Assembly (NCBI RefSeq): GCF_900637185.1 | Contig: NZ_LR134352.1 | Location: 3,772,001-3,836,000 of the forward strand | Length of the DNA: 64,000 nt | Direction of reading: 5' to 3' | From: Nocardia asteroides | Lineage (GTDB): Bacteria; Actinomycetota; Actinomycetes; Mycobacteriales; Mycobacteriaceae | In this document: in pieces, positions 35,553 through 44,908 of the stretch | How the letters are laid out: every line of letters starts with the position of its first letter | Position numbering within the stretch: the stretch's first letter is position 1 | Program-made: the position numbers and the translations under genes | Notes under the pieces: model-generated | Database searches by the model: none | Told to the model about the DNA's origin: nothing | The model's input: only the letters and a program-made list of their open reading frames with translations

Positions 35553-37592
35553 ATGGCGGGTAGAGGTTCCGAACGCGGGTTCGTCCGGATGCTGACGGCG
35601 ATCCTCGCACTGATAGTCGTGCTCGGCTGCGGTGGCGGCCCGGCGGCGGGCGAGCCCGCCGAACCACCGGCCGCGCGCTGGACCGCGCTGCACGACGGCC
35701 CCGCCGCCTACCCGGAGGTCCGGGTCGAGCGCGGCGTCGAGATCACCATGAGCGACGGCGTGGTGCTCAAGGCCGACGTGTACCGGCCCGCGTCCGCGGC
35801 GGGGGTGATCGAGGAGAAGCCGCTGCCCACCATCGTCAGCCTCACGCCGTACTCCAAGCTGATGACCGGTCTCATCGAATCCGCCGCCGCGATCCCCGGC
35901 CTGCAATCCACCGCCGTCGACATCGTGCGCAGGCTCAACCTGTCCGCGACGCCGATCAGCGGGTTCGGCGACCTGATGCAGGCCCTCGACGGCGGCATGA
36001 TCCAGACTATGCTCGGCGTCGACCGCAAACTCATCGGCAGCGGCTACACCGTCGTCGTCGCCGATGTGCGCGGAACCGGTCTGTCCCAAGGCAAATGGGA
36101 CACCCTGGGCGCCCGCGAGCAGCTCGACACCCGCGAGGTGATCGACTGGGCCGCCCACCAGCCCTGGTCCAATGGCCGCATCGGCATGAGCGGCGGCTCC
36201 TACTCCGGCATCAACCAGTTGCGCGCCGCCGAGAACGCGCCGCCGGCGTTGCAGGCGATCTTCCCGGTGGAGCCGGGCAGCGATCTGATGCGCGATGTGG
36301 TGGCGCCCGGCGGCGGGGTCGGCACCACCTTCCTGCCGCTGTGGCTGAACTCGGTGAACCAGCTCAAACTCGTGCCCGATGTCGCCTCGATGGCCGACGG
36401 CACGTTCGACTGGACCTGGTTCCACGACCGGCTGGCCGACCCCACCACCAATTTCGACCTGCTCGCCCAGTCGCTGCTCACCCCGTCGCTGTCGGACATG
36501 CCCCCGGCGCTCGACGGCGCCCTGGACGACACCTCGGCCTTCCGCGAGGCGATCATGGGCCGCCCGGAACAGGTCACCGTGCCGACCTTCGTCTACGGCG
36601 GCTGGCACGACATCTTCGCCAACAGCGCGACCAAGCTCTACGAGCAGATCCCGCTGCCCGCGGGCCGCAAACAACTCGTCGTCGGCGACACCTACCACGC
36701 CAATCCCGGTGCGGGCACCGGTGTTCCGGGTGCGCCGCCGCGCCTGGACGTGTTGCAGCGCGCCTGGTTCGACACCTGGCTCAAGGACATCGACAGCGGC
36801 ATCGGCGAGTTCGGTCCGGTCACCGTCAAACAGCAGGGCGGCAGCTGGATCACGCTGCCGGAGTTCCCGATGCCGGGAGTGGAGCACCGCCGCGTCTACC
36901 TGTCGGCCGCGCCCAGCGGCAGCACCGAGGACAGTCTGCACGACGGCTCGCTGAGCGCGACCGGGCCCACCGCCGCCGAGAACCTCACCGTCGCACCGGG
37001 TCTGAGCACGCTGTGCTCGCGCGACGCGGCACAGGGTTCGGCGGGCATGGCGGCCGCGCTCGACACCTGCGCGAAGGACTCCCGGATCGCCGAACGCAAC
37101 GGCCTCACCTTCACCAGCGCGCCGCTGAGCGAGCCGACGGTGATCTCGGGCCCGATCAACGTGCGGCTCAACACCGTGCACGACGCCACCGACGGCTTCT
37201 GGAACGTCACGGTCAACGACGTGGCCCCGGACGGCACCTCGACCGTGCTGACCACCGGCCAGCTCACGGCCTCGATGCGGGCCATCGACGAACGGCGCAG
37301 CGCCCGCTCGGTCAACGGCGACCTCACCGCGCCGTTCAACCCGCTCACCGTCGACCGGCTGCTGCCGGTGGAGCCGGGCGCACCCACCGCCATCGACATC
37401 GCGGTCATCCCGACCCAGGCGGTGCTGGCGCCGGGACACCGGCTGCGCATCGACGTCTACGCGGGCAACGCGCCCAAGGCGCTGCCGTTCCGGCCGATGC
37501 TCAACGCGTCCGGCCTCGAGCCCCAGCACGTGCGCCTGGATCCCGCGGCACCGAGTTTCGTCAACCTGCCCACCGACCGCCCGATCCCCTGA
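35553..37592 (+). CDS. CocE/NonD family hydrolase, lipoprotein (X-Pro dipeptidyl-peptidase type)
   Basis: A 679-residue exported serine hydrolase. The signal ends in lipobox VLGC (Cys26). The alpha/beta-hydrolase core shows nucleophile Ser216 in GGSYSG, an oxyanion tyrosine region (SLTPYSK), the acid in YGGWHDIF and the histidine in GDTYHAN; an inserted helical cap lies at about 100-165. The C-terminal jelly-roll (GPINVRLNTVHDATDGFWNVTVNDV) is the X-Pro dipeptidyl-peptidase C domain. It should hydrolyse an ester or amide at the cell surface. ATG at 35553 follows GGGGAG. Confidence 0.9.
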   Translation: MAGRGSERGFVRMLTAILALIVVLGCGGGPAAGEPAEPPAARWTALHDGPAAYPEVRVERGVEITMSDGVVLKADVYRPASAAGVIEEKPLPTIVSLTPYSKLMTGLIESAAAIPGLQSTAVDIVRRLNLSATPISGFGDLMQALDGGMIQTMLGVDRKLIGSGYTVVVADVRGTGLSQGKWDTLGAREQLDTREVIDWAAHQPWSNGRIGMSGGSYSGINQLRAAENAPPALQAIFPVEPGSDLMRDVVAPGGGVGTTFLPLWLNSVNQLKLVPDVASMADGTFDWTWFHDRLADPTTNFDLLAQSLLTPSLSDMPPALDGALDDTSAFREAIMGRPEQVTVPTFVYGGWHDIFANSATKLYEQIPLPAGRKQLVVGDTYHANPGAGTGVPGAPPRLDVLQRAWFDTWLKDIDSGIGEFGPVTVKQQGGSWITLPEFPMPGVEHRRVYLSAAPSGSTEDSLHDGSLSATGPTAAENLTVAPGLSTLCSRDAAQGSAGMAAALDTCAKDSRIAERNGLTFTSAPLSEPTVISGPINVRLNTVHDATDGFWNVTVNDVAPDGTSTVLTTGQLTASMRAIDERRSARSVNGDLTAPFNPLTVDRLLPVEPGAPTAIDIAVIPTQAVLAPGHRLRIDVYAGNAPKALPFRPMLNASGLEPQHVRLDPAAPSFVNLPTDRPIP

Positions 37593-37677
37593 TCACCGCG
37601 CGATCCGGCGTTTCCCCGGGCCGCTCGCCGCGCGGTGTGTGAGCCTGTAGGTCAGGGGCCGGGACGAGGAGGTCGGT

Positions 37678-38184
37678 GTGGAGCAACCCGTCATTGTGGT
37701 GATGGGCGTGTCCGGGTGCGGCAAGACGACGGTGGGCGCGCTCACCGCCGAACGCCTCGGCGTGCCCTACGCCGAAGGCGACGACTTCCACCCGATCGAG
37801 AACATCGAGAAGATGGCCGCCGGTATCCCGCTCACCGACGCGGACCGCGCCCCCTGGCTCGACATCGTCGCGGGCTGGCTCGCCGAGCATCAGGAATCGG
37901 GCGGCGTCGCCGCCTGCTCGGCGCTGCGACGTCCCTACCGGGACCGGCTGCGGCGTGGCGCGCCGAACGCCTATTTCGTGCACTTGGCCGCGGGCCGGGC
38001 GGAACTGCTGCGCCGGATGACCGGCAGGCTCGGGCACTTCATGCCCACGGCCCTGCTGGACTCCCAGCTGGCCACGCTGGAACCACTCGAACCCGACGAG
38101 GCCGGGGTGACGCTGAACGCGCTCGAACCGCCGACCATCCTCGTCACCGAGGCCGTGGCGGCTTGGCGCGACGCTCACCGCTGA
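37678..38184 (+). CDS. gntK: Gluconokinase
   Basis: A 168-residue P-loop kinase of the GntK family that phosphorylates D-gluconate to 6-phosphogluconate for the pentose phosphate pathway. P-loop is GVSGCGKTT (residues 10-18); substrate motifs EGDDFHPIENIEKM, CSALRRPYRDRLR and GHFMP are all present. GTG at 37678 follows GGAGG. No gluconate permease gene is nearby. Its 3' end overlaps the opposing M50 gene by ten bases. Confidence 0.95.
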   Translation: MEQPVIVVMGVSGCGKTTVGALTAERLGVPYAEGDDFHPIENIEKMAAGIPLTDADRAPWLDIVAGWLAEHQESGGVAACSALRRPYRDRLRRGAPNAYFVHLAAGRAELLRRMTGRLGHFMPTALLDSQLATLEPLEPDEAGVTLNALEPPTILVTEAVAAWRDAHR

Positions 38185-38921
38185 AGCAGCGGGTGCAGTT
38201 CCTGCACCGGCGCCAGCAGCAACCCGCCGCCGACCACCAGCGCGGCCAGGCACACGGTGCCGAACACCAGCACCCACAGCAGCGCGGGCAGGTGGGTGAG
38301 CCGGGCCAGCTGGTCGGCGTCGGAGTCGGTGCGCCCGGGCTGCCTGCGCCTGCTGCGCTGCAGTTCCAGCACCGGCCGCACCGCGGCGGCCAGCAGGAAC
38401 CACGCGGCCAGATACGCGAAAGCGGCCTGCCACTGGTCGCTGCCGAACCAGGACACCCCGAACACCAGGGCCCCGAGCACCGCCACGGTGAGCAGGCCGT
38501 AGATGTTGCGCACCTTGATCAGCACCGCGGCCAGCATCAGCAGCGTCGCCCACAGCATCAGCGTCACCCGGCCCGAACCGAGCAGCGCCGCGTAGCCCAG
38601 CCCCAGCAGCGCGGGCGCCGGATAGCCCGCGGCGGCGGTGAGGATCATGCCCGGCCCGGTCGGCCTGCCGCTGGACACGGTCAGGCCCGAGGTGTCGGTG
38701 TGCAGGGTGATCGCGTGCAACCTGCGCCCGGTGAGCAGTGCGACCAGCGCGTGCCCGCCTTCGTGCGCCACCGTCACCGCGGCGCGGGTCAGCCGCCACA
38801 GCGGCCGGTAGGCGACCAGGACGAGCGCCACCGCGGCGGTCGCCAGCACCAGCCACCAGGCGGGCGCGGGCTGGGTTTCGAAGAGACGGTCGAGCAGCGA
38901 GCTGGCGGATCCGGTGTTCAC
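38175..38921 (-). CDS. M50 family membrane metallopeptidase (M50B-like)
   Basis: A 248-residue membrane protein with six to seven helices and the zinc motif HEGGH (H53, E54, H57) inside the second helix, as in M50B-type intramembrane proteases related to SpoIVFB. A second ligand could be supplied by the conserved NIYGLL/DQW region. No PDZ domain is visible. It is convergent with gntK. Proteolytic activity and target are not shown. Confidence 0.82.
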   Translation of the reverse strand: MNTGSASSLLDRLFETQPAPAWWLVLATAAVALVLVAYRPLWRLTRAAVTVAHEGGHALVALLTGRRLHAITLHTDTSGLTVSSGRPTGPGMILTAAAGYPAPALLGLGYAALLGSGRVTLMLWATLLMLAAVLIKVRNIYGLLTVAVLGALVFGVSWFGSDQWQAAFAYLAAWFLLAAAVRPVLELQRSRRRQPGRTDSDADQLARLTHLPALLWVLVFGTVCLAALVVGGGLLLAPVQELHPLLQR

Positions 38922-38930
38922 CGCCGCACT

Positions 38931-39536
38931 TTAGCCCTCCACGGCCTGCGGCGTGCGCGCACGCGGAACCTGCGACGGCAGCGGATGATCGGCTTCCAGC
39001 GCCGGCAGGCCGTCGATGCTGGCGGAATTGTCGCCGGCGATGCGGCGCGCGAAATCGGCATCGGTGCGGCGGGTGTGCGCCTCGTCCAGGATCGAGCGCT
39101 CCTCGACCAGCTCGAGGTAAGGCACCGACCAGCCGCACGAATCGGCGATCCGCTCCACCGAGATCGCGATCACCGCACGGATTCCCGTGTGCTCGAGACC
39201 GAAATGCGCACTGAGCATGGCGAATTCGTCCGAGTCGGGTCGCACGATGCGGCCGGTGCCGAACAGTCGCAGGATGCGGGCGGTGCGGGTGAACGAGCAG
39301 AACATCACGGTGATCCGCCCGTTGTCACGCAGGTGGGCGATCGTCTCCGCGCCGCTGCCGAACAGATCCAGGTAGGCGACGGTGTGGTCGTCGATCACCG
39401 CGAAGGTGTCGCGATATCCCTTGGGGGAGACGTTGACGTGGCCACCCGCCGACGGTGCCGTGCCGACGAAGAACATCGGCTGCTCGGCGATGAAGCCACG
39501 TAACTTGTCGTCGATCCGGTCGAACACCTTGGCCAT
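38931..39536 (-). CDS. Pyridoxamine 5'-phosphate oxidase family (FMN-binding split barrel) protein
   Basis: A 201-residue flavin/F420-binding split-barrel protein beginning MAKVFDRIDDKLRGFIAEQPMFFVGTAPSAGGHVNVSPKGYRDTFAV. The VSPKG and TVMFCSFTRTARILRLFGTGR segments are characteristic of the PNPOx-like group. ATG at 39536 follows GAGGGAG. It is only nine bases from the M50 gene stop boundary and is read with it. Probably a flavin-dependent oxidoreductase or heme-associated protein; substrate unknown. Confidence 0.87.
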   Translation of the reverse strand: MAKVFDRIDDKLRGFIAEQPMFFVGTAPSAGGHVNVSPKGYRDTFAVIDDHTVAYLDLFGSGAETIAHLRDNGRITVMFCSFTRTARILRLFGTGRIVRPDSDEFAMLSAHFGLEHTGIRAVIAISVERIADSCGWSVPYLELVEERSILDEAHTRRTDADFARRIAGDNSASIDGLPALEADHPLPSQVPRARTPQAVEG

Positions 39537-39668
39537 GACGCGCTCCCTCGTCCCACCCGGCGGCGGGCTCCCCGCCCCTACTGTATCGACGGGGCATTCC
39601 GGGCCGTCGTTCGGTTCACGCTGAGGGTTACCGCAGACGCGTCGACGGCGATGCCCGACGATGGCGGA

Positions 39669-40496
39669 ATGACCCAGACCGCACCCAGCCCCGTCCACCT
39701 CGTGCAGCAGCGCTACGCCGATCCCGCGACGGAGGTTCCCGAGCAGTGGAATCCGGTGCTCGAGGTGCTGCACGCGCACAAGTCGGTGCGGCGTTACCTG
39801 CCCGACCCGGTCTCCCCGGCGACGATCCGGCTGCTGGTCTCGGCCGCGCAGTCCGCCGCCACGTCGTCGAACCTGCAGGTGTGGAGTGTGATCGAGGTCC
39901 GTGACCCGGCCCGCAAGGCCCGCCTCGCCGACATCGCGGGCGGGCAGGAGCACATCGTGCAGGCGCCGGTGCTGCTGGTGTGGACGGCCGACTTCGCCCG
40001 CCTGCGCCAGCTCGCCGCCGACCACGAGGCGCCGCTCGAGGGCGCCGACTACCTCGAGTCCAGCTATGTCGGCTTCGTCGACGCCGCGCTCGCCGCCCAG
40101 AACGCGGTGGTCGCCGCCGAATCCCTGGGCCTGGGCACCGTCTACATCGGCGCCCTGCGCAACGATCCCGAGCGCGTCGCCGCCGAGCTCGGGCTACCCG
40201 ACCACGTGTTCGCGGTGTTCGGCCTGGTCGTGGGCCACCCGGATCCCGCCGAGGGCACCCGGGTGAAGCCGCGCCTGCCCCAGCCCGCGGTGCTGCATCA
40301 GGAGACCTACGACCTGACCGGGCAGCGCGGGCCGGTGGCCGCGTACGAGCAGCGGATCGGCGAGCTGTACTCCGAACAGGGCCTGCCGTTCTCCTGGACC
40401 GACCGGGTACTGGCCCGGCTCGCCTCGGTGACCTCGCTCAACGGCCGCCACCGCCTGCGGGAGTCGTTGAACACCAGGGGTTTCCGGCTGCTGTGA
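39669..40496 (+). CDS. Nitroreductase-family flavoprotein (NfsA/FRP type)
   Basis: A 275-residue FMN-dependent NADPH oxidoreductase. Motifs: HKSVRRYLPDPV with the FMN-phosphate arginines, SAAQSAATSSNLQVWSVIEV, and GLGTVYIGALRNDPERVAAELGLP. The length and C-terminal extension with RVKPRLP fit NfsA/FRP rather than the shorter NfnB group. ATG at 39669 follows GGCGGA; another ATG at 39651 is possible. It is divergent from the PNPOx-like gene. Reduces nitro- or quinone-type compounds by family. Confidence 0.9.
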   Translation: MTQTAPSPVHLVQQRYADPATEVPEQWNPVLEVLHAHKSVRRYLPDPVSPATIRLLVSAAQSAATSSNLQVWSVIEVRDPARKARLADIAGGQEHIVQAPVLLVWTADFARLRQLAADHEAPLEGADYLESSYVGFVDAALAAQNAVVAAESLGLGTVYIGALRNDPERVAAELGLPDHVFAVFGLVVGHPDPAEGTRVKPRLPQPAVLHQETYDLTGQRGPVAAYEQRIGELYSEQGLPFSWTDRVLARLASVTSLNGRHRLRESLNTRGFRLL

Positions 40497-40505
40497 GCCG
40501 GCAGG

Positions 40506-41498
40506 TCAGCCGTTGATCGCCGCGGCGGTGAGTTCGAGCGAACGGATTCGCGCGTCGATGTCGTAGACCAGGGTGTTGAGCATGAGCTCGTCGGGCGCGG
40601 TCGCGGCCAGCAGGTCGGCCGCCTGCGCGCGCACCGTCGCCGGCGAGCCCTGCAGCTGGCCGGTCTTGCGCTGCGCGGCGAAGCGGCGTTCGGCCTCACC
40701 CGACGGGAACGCGGCGGCCTGCTCCGGTGTGGCCAGCGCCTGCGGACGGCCCGCCCGCAGCTGGGCGAAGGCGAGGTCGCGGGGTGCGGCCAGCCGGTCG
40801 GCCGCGGCGTCGGTGTCGGCGCAGATCGCGGAGGCGGCCACGATCGTGTACGGGGCGCTCAACGTCTCCGAGGGGCGGAAGTTGTCGCGGTAGAGGGCCA
40901 GCGCCGCGGCGGTGTTCTCGGGCGCGATGTGGTGGGCGAAAGCGAACGGCAGTCCGAGTACGGCGGCCACCTGGGCGCTGTACCCGCTCGAACCCAGCAG
41001 CCAGACCGCCGGTTCGGCGTCGCGGCCGGGACTGGCGACGATCCCGTCCGGGTCGGCGCCGCGGAAGAAGCCGATCAGCGCGGTCAGCTCGCGCGGGAAC
41101 GAATCCCCCGAGAGACCGTCGGCGCTGCGGCGCAGAGCCCGCGCGGTGACCGGATCGGTGCCGGGCGCGCGCCCGATCCCCAGATCGATCCGGCCCGGAT
41201 GCAGCGCCTCGAGCGTGCCGAACTGCTCGGCCACCACCAGCGGCGGATGGTTGGGCAGCATCACCCCGCCCGAGCCGACCCGGATCCGCGAGGTCGCCGC
41301 GGCCAGATGCGCGAGCACCACCGCGGGCGCCGCGCTGGCGATCCCGGGCATGTTGTGGTGCTCGGCCACCCAGAATCGCCGAAAGCCCAGCTCCTCGGCG
41401 TGCCGGGCGAGCCGCGTGGTGGCGTGCAACGCCTCGCCCGCGGTCGCGTCGGCCTGCACCGGCGCCAGATCCAGAACCGACAGCGTGACCGCGCTCAT
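40506..41498 (-). CDS. LLM class flavin-dependent oxidoreductase (bacterial luciferase family)
   Basis: A 330-residue TIM-barrel luciferase-like oxidoreductase with [65 protein letters not shown] broken over residues 40-93, and the [15 protein letters not shown] signature. This is the MsnO8-like subgroup. ATG at 41498 follows GAGGAGG. It is convergent with the nitroreductase gene and divergent from the permease gene. Uses FMN or F420 by family; substrate unknown. Confidence 0.92.
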   Translation of the reverse strand: MSAVTLSVLDLAPVQADATAGEALHATTRLARHAEELGFRRFWVAEHHNMPGIASAAPAVVLAHLAAATSRIRVGSGGVMLPNHPPLVVAEQFGTLEALHPGRIDLGIGRAPGTDPVTARALRRSADGLSGDSFPRELTALIGFFRGADPDGIVASPGRDAEPAVWLLGSSGYSAQVAAVLGLPFAFAHHIAPENTAAALALYRDNFRPSETLSAPYTIVAASAICADTDAAADRLAAPRDLAFAQLRAGRPQALATPEQAAAFPSGEAERRFAAQRKTGQLQGSPATVRAQAADLLAATAPDELMLNTLVYDIDARIRSLELTAAAING

Positions 41499-41641
41499 GA
41501 GCCTCCTCGACAGTGACTGATCCCGTAGGGGCAACCCGCGCCGGGCAGCCGGTATTTCCGTCCGCCGGTGGTGGTGATCCGGGCCACCATGACCGGCCGG
41601 TAGCGTGCAGGGCTGATCGACGCGAGGGAAGGACACGATCC

Positions 41642-43057
41642 ATGTCAGCTGACGGCACCGGGCTATCCACCGCCGCCGTACCGGCGCCCAACTCGACCAC
41701 CGAATCGGAGGGCTACGCGCGCGGCCTGAGCCCGCGCACCATCCAGATGATCGCCATCGGCGGCGCCATCGGCACCGGCCTGTTCTACGGCGCCGGCGGT
41801 GCGATCGAACAGGCGGGCCCGTCGCTGATCCTGGCCTACCTCGTCGCCGGACTGGCGATCTTCGTGATCATGCGCGCGCTGGGCGAACTGCTGACCTACC
41901 GTCCGGTGTCGGGCAGCTTCGCCGAGTACGCGCACGAATTCCTGGGCCGCTTCGCCGGTTTCGCGACCGGCTGGTCGTACTGGGCGGTGTGGGTGTCCAC
42001 GTGCATGGCCGAGATCACCGTCGCGGGCAAGTACGTGCAGTACTGGTTCGACATCCCGCAGTGGGTGACCGCGCTGGTCGTGCTGGCGGTGTTGTTCGGC
42101 GCGAACCTGATCTCGGTGCGGCTCTTCGGTGAGGGCGAGTTCTGGTTCTCGGCCATCAAGGTCACCGCGATCCTGGCGATGATCCTGATCGGCATCGGCG
42201 TACTGGTGTTCGGCTTCGGCCACGCCGCCGATCCGACCGTGACCAACCTGTGGGCCGACGGCGGTGTCTTCCCGAACGGCTTCGGCCAGACCCTGCTGGT
42301 GCTGCAGATCGTCGTCTTCGCCTATGTCGGTGTGGAACTCGTCGGCGTGACGGCGGGGGAGGCCCGCGACCCGAAGGCGACCCTGCGCAAGGCGATCAAC
42401 ACCCTGCCGTTCCGGATCGGCCTGTTCTACGTGGGCGCGCTGGTGGTGATCATGTCGGTGGCGAGCTGGCGCAGCTTCCACGCCGGGCGCAGCCCCTTCG
42501 TCGAGGTGTTCGAACAGATCGGCATCCCGGCCGCCGCGGGCATCATCAATTTCGTGCTGCTCACCGCGGCGCTGTCGTCGTGCAACTCCGGCATCTATTC
42601 CACCGGCCGGATGCTGCGCAGCCTGGCGCTGCGCGACGAGGCGCCCGCGCGGTTCGCGGCCCTGAGCAAGCAGTCGGTGCCGTTCACCGGCATCTGCGCT
42701 TCGGCCGCGGCCATGGTGATCGGCGTGGTGGTGAACGTGATCTCCCCGGAGAAGGCCTTCGCCTACATCACCTCGGTCAGCACCGTCGGCATCATCGTCG
42801 TGTGGGGCGTCATCCTGGTGTGCCACCTGAAATATCGCGCCAAGGTGCGCGCCGGTGAACTGCCCGCCAGCGATTACCGGCTGCCCGGCGCGCCCGTGAC
42901 CACCTGGGCCGCACTGGGCTTCCTCGGTCTGGTCGTGGTGCTGCTGCTGTGGACCGACGGTGGCCGCACGGCGCTGCTGGTGGGCGCGGTGTGGGCGGCG
43001 CTGGTGTGCCTGGGCTACTACGCGTTCGGTCGCCGCGGCGTCGGCCACACCGGGTAG
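41642..43057 (+). CDS. Amino acid permease, AAT family (CycA/AnsP/GabP-like)
   Basis: A 471-residue, 12-helix APC transporter. The cytoplasmic [29 protein letters not shown] opening is the hallmark of the AAT amino-acid:proton symporters, and [20 protein letters not shown] follows. ATG at 41642 follows GGAAGGA. Substrate could be D-serine/glycine, asparagine or GABA; sequence reading does not decide. It is divergent from the luciferase-family gene. Confidence 0.9.
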   Translation: MSADGTGLSTAAVPAPNSTTESEGYARGLSPRTIQMIAIGGAIGTGLFYGAGGAIEQAGPSLILAYLVAGLAIFVIMRALGELLTYRPVSGSFAEYAHEFLGRFAGFATGWSYWAVWVSTCMAEITVAGKYVQYWFDIPQWVTALVVLAVLFGANLISVRLFGEGEFWFSAIKVTAILAMILIGIGVLVFGFGHAADPTVTNLWADGGVFPNGFGQTLLVLQIVVFAYVGVELVGVTAGEARDPKATLRKAINTLPFRIGLFYVGALVVIMSVASWRSFHAGRSPFVEVFEQIGIPAAAGIINFVLLTAALSSCNSGIYSTGRMLRSLALRDEAPARFAALSKQSVPFTGICASAAAMVIGVVVNVISPEKAFAYITSVSTVGIIVVWGVILVCHLKYRAKVRAGELPASDYRLPGAPVTTWAALGFLGLVVVLLLWTDGGRTALLVGAVWAALVCLGYYAFGRRGVGHTG

Positions 43058-43106
43058 CCGCCGCAGCCCCTGTTTGCTGGAAAGCCGCTGGCAGACAAGC
43101 GTTTTC

Positions 43107-43128
43107 TGTCATACCCCGCCGGTATCGT
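43107..43128 (+). promoter_or_regulatory. Possible DNA-damage (PafBC/RecA-NDp-like) promoter
   Basis: TGTCA (43107-43111) and TATCGT (43123-43128) are spaced as in the LexA-independent mycobacterial promoter TTGTCRGTG-N8-TANNNT; the -35 part matches at five of nine positions. It also forms ATACC-N5-GGTAT. The predicted start leaves a leader of about 58 bases before the unknown gene. Confidence 0.35.
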
Positions 43129-43192
43129 CGAAGGGTCACACAACGAGCCCGGCGCGAGTGTGGCCGGGCGGTGCGAGGAACGGGGGCACGAG

Positions 43193-44200
43193 ATGAGTGA
43201 CAGGAACCGAGGCGATCTGCTGCCACCCAGCAGGCACGGCACCACCTGGCGGGAATCGGAATACCGGGTGCTGGCCGACGATCTGCGCGCGGGCGCCGAC
43301 CTCGCGCGCACCGCGGACACGGTGGGCCGCACCGAATCCGCGGTCCGCGCGGCACTGCGCAATTTCGTGCCGCCGGAGGAACGGGTGCCCACCGCCGAGC
43401 GGGAACGCTGGATCCGCACCCGCCTGGTCGCCGAACCGGAATGGGACTGGTGGGCGGTGGTCGTCGACCACCACCGCCGATCCCGCAGCGGACTGTGGTT
43501 CACCCGGCACGAACACTGCGCCCGGATCGGCTGGCGCAGACGCACCCCGATGACGGCCCTCGCGCAGGAACTGGGCACTTCCGAGCTGTCGGTCGCCGAA
43601 CTGCTGCGCGCGCTCGGCCTGGTCGAGAGCATCGAGGAGGCCGCCGACCGGCTGGGCGCCACCCCGGGGCTGGCGCTGGCCAAACGGGTCTCGGCCCGCC
43701 GCGACGAGGCGGTCGGCGCCCGCTGGATCCTGGTGATCGACGGCGCCGCGGGGACCACGCGTTCCCGCAACGCCCCCGTGCGCCGGCAGGTCTCGCTGCA
43801 CGAGACCCGTGCGGCCGCCGAATCCGAGCGCGACCGGGTCCTGGCCTGGCACGCGCGCGTCGGCCCGGGCGAACCGGCGGCGACGGTGTGGTGGACCATC
43901 GCCGAACGGGGTCTCGGCGCGACCGCCGGACACACCCGCTGCGGCACCTTCGATCCGGCCGCCGCGTCCGGCGGTCCGATGCGTGCCGAAGCGCTCGCGG
44001 TGGGCGACGTGATCCGGGTGGCCGTGCCCGACGGCGGCTTCCTGCAGGACCGGATCACGGCTATCGCGCAGGCGGGCGCGGGGGCTCCGATCGTCGTCGA
44101 CCTCGCGCCGGTGGCGAACTCCCGGGTGCGTCGCGTCGTGGAGTTCGCGCCGGGCGAGGTCGTGGACGTGGTCCGGGGACCGGCGGAACGCGCGAGCTGA
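43193..44200 (+). CDS. Unknown protein with Myb/GcrA-like helix-turn-helix segments
   Basis: A 335-residue soluble protein I cannot assign. Residues about 17-62 (TTWRESEYRVLADDLRAGADLARTADTVGRTESAVRAAL) have the Trp, acidic and LGRT-SAV-like spacing of Myb/GcrA-type DNA-binding helices, and residues about 117-146 (MTALAQELGTSELSVAELLRALGLV) look like a second helix-turn-helix. The C-terminal half is a beta-rich region with WTIAERGLGATAGHTRCG and GDVIRVAVPDGGFLQDRITAI. ATG at 43193 follows a purine-rich GGAACGGGGG. A nucleic-acid-binding role is inferred; the promoter upstream hints at stress control. Confidence 0.7.
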   Translation: MSDRNRGDLLPPSRHGTTWRESEYRVLADDLRAGADLARTADTVGRTESAVRAALRNFVPPEERVPTAERERWIRTRLVAEPEWDWWAVVVDHHRRSRSGLWFTRHEHCARIGWRRRTPMTALAQELGTSELSVAELLRALGLVESIEEAADRLGATPGLALAKRVSARRDEAVGARWILVIDGAAGTTRSRNAPVRRQVSLHETRAAAESERDRVLAWHARVGPGEPAATVWWTIAERGLGATAGHTRCGTFDPAAASGGPMRAEALAVGDVIRVAVPDGGFLQDRITAIAQAGAGAPIVVDLAPVANSRVRRVVEFAPGEVVDVVRGPAERAS

Positions 44201-44207
44201 CCGCACC

Positions 44208-44241
44208 GTGGTGATCCGCTCCGAACCGGGCGGATCACCGT
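44208..44241. terminator. Stem-loop terminator between convergent genes
   Basis: GGTGATCCGC (44210-44219) pairs perfectly with 44230-44239, and a nested CCG/CGG stem closes the loop. It lies between the stops of the unknown gene and the membrane-protein gene. Confidence 0.75.
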
Positions 44242-44251
44242 GCCGTGCCAC

Positions 44252-44800
44252 TCAGCTCCGCCGTGACCCGGTGACCCAGACCGGCCCGGTGAGCAGCCAG
44301 ATCACCGTGATCACACCGAGCGTGCCGAACACCCCGGTCAGCTGTTCCCGCTGCTCGGCGTCGGCCACCGTGTAGGCGAGCGCGAGCGTCAATGCCCCGG
44401 CGATGGCCGCCGCGCCCAGCCACCGGCCGAAATCGGCCCACTCCTTGCGGACCCGCTCCGGACCTTCCTTCGGCACCCGGACCGGCGCGGGTCCACCGGC
44501 GAAGCGATACGCGAACCGCTCGTCGAGCCACTGGATCATCCGATGCCCGAACATGACGGTGCAGCCCAGATAGATCCCGGCCAGCCGATGCGCGAAACCC
44601 ACCTCGCCACCCCGGTGCAGGTCGATCGCCACCGCGACCACCAGCACCACGTCCAGGACCGGCACCAGCGCCAAGGCCACCATGCCGGCCCGCCGCAACC
44701 CGGCCAGATACCGCAGCAGCAGCCCGCCGACCACCAGCACCCAGAAACCGATCTCGCAGGCGGCGATCGTCAGCAGCACCGGGTTTCGCAGTTCGTCCAT
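44252..44800 (-). CDS. Integral membrane protein of unknown function
   Basis: A 182-residue protein with about five hydrophobic helices (TIAACEIGFWVLVVGGLLL; VALALVPVLDVVLVVAVAI; IYLGCTVMFGH; WLGAAAIAGALTLALAYTV; LGVITVIWLLTGPVWV) and a charged cytoplasmic loop with RVPKEGPERVRKEWADFGRW. ATG at 44800 follows GTGAGG; the open frame extends further but without a ribosome site. It is divergent from the two-component system. No family motif that I recognise. Confidence 0.75.
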   Translation of the reverse strand: MDELRNPVLLTIAACEIGFWVLVVGGLLLRYLAGLRRAGMVALALVPVLDVVLVVAVAIDLHRGGEVGFAHRLAGIYLGCTVMFGHRMIQWLDERFAYRFAGGPAPVRVPKEGPERVRKEWADFGRWLGAAAIAGALTLALAYTVADAEQREQLTGVFGTLGVITVIWLLTGPVWVTGSRRS

Positions 44801-44908
44801 GACCTCACTGTGCCGCTCGAGACCGGTCCCGGTCGTCCCACTGCCGGTGGTCGCCGGGTCCGTCCTTCGGGGGACCCGGCGTGGTCCCGGCATGTGCTGG
44901 AATGAGGT

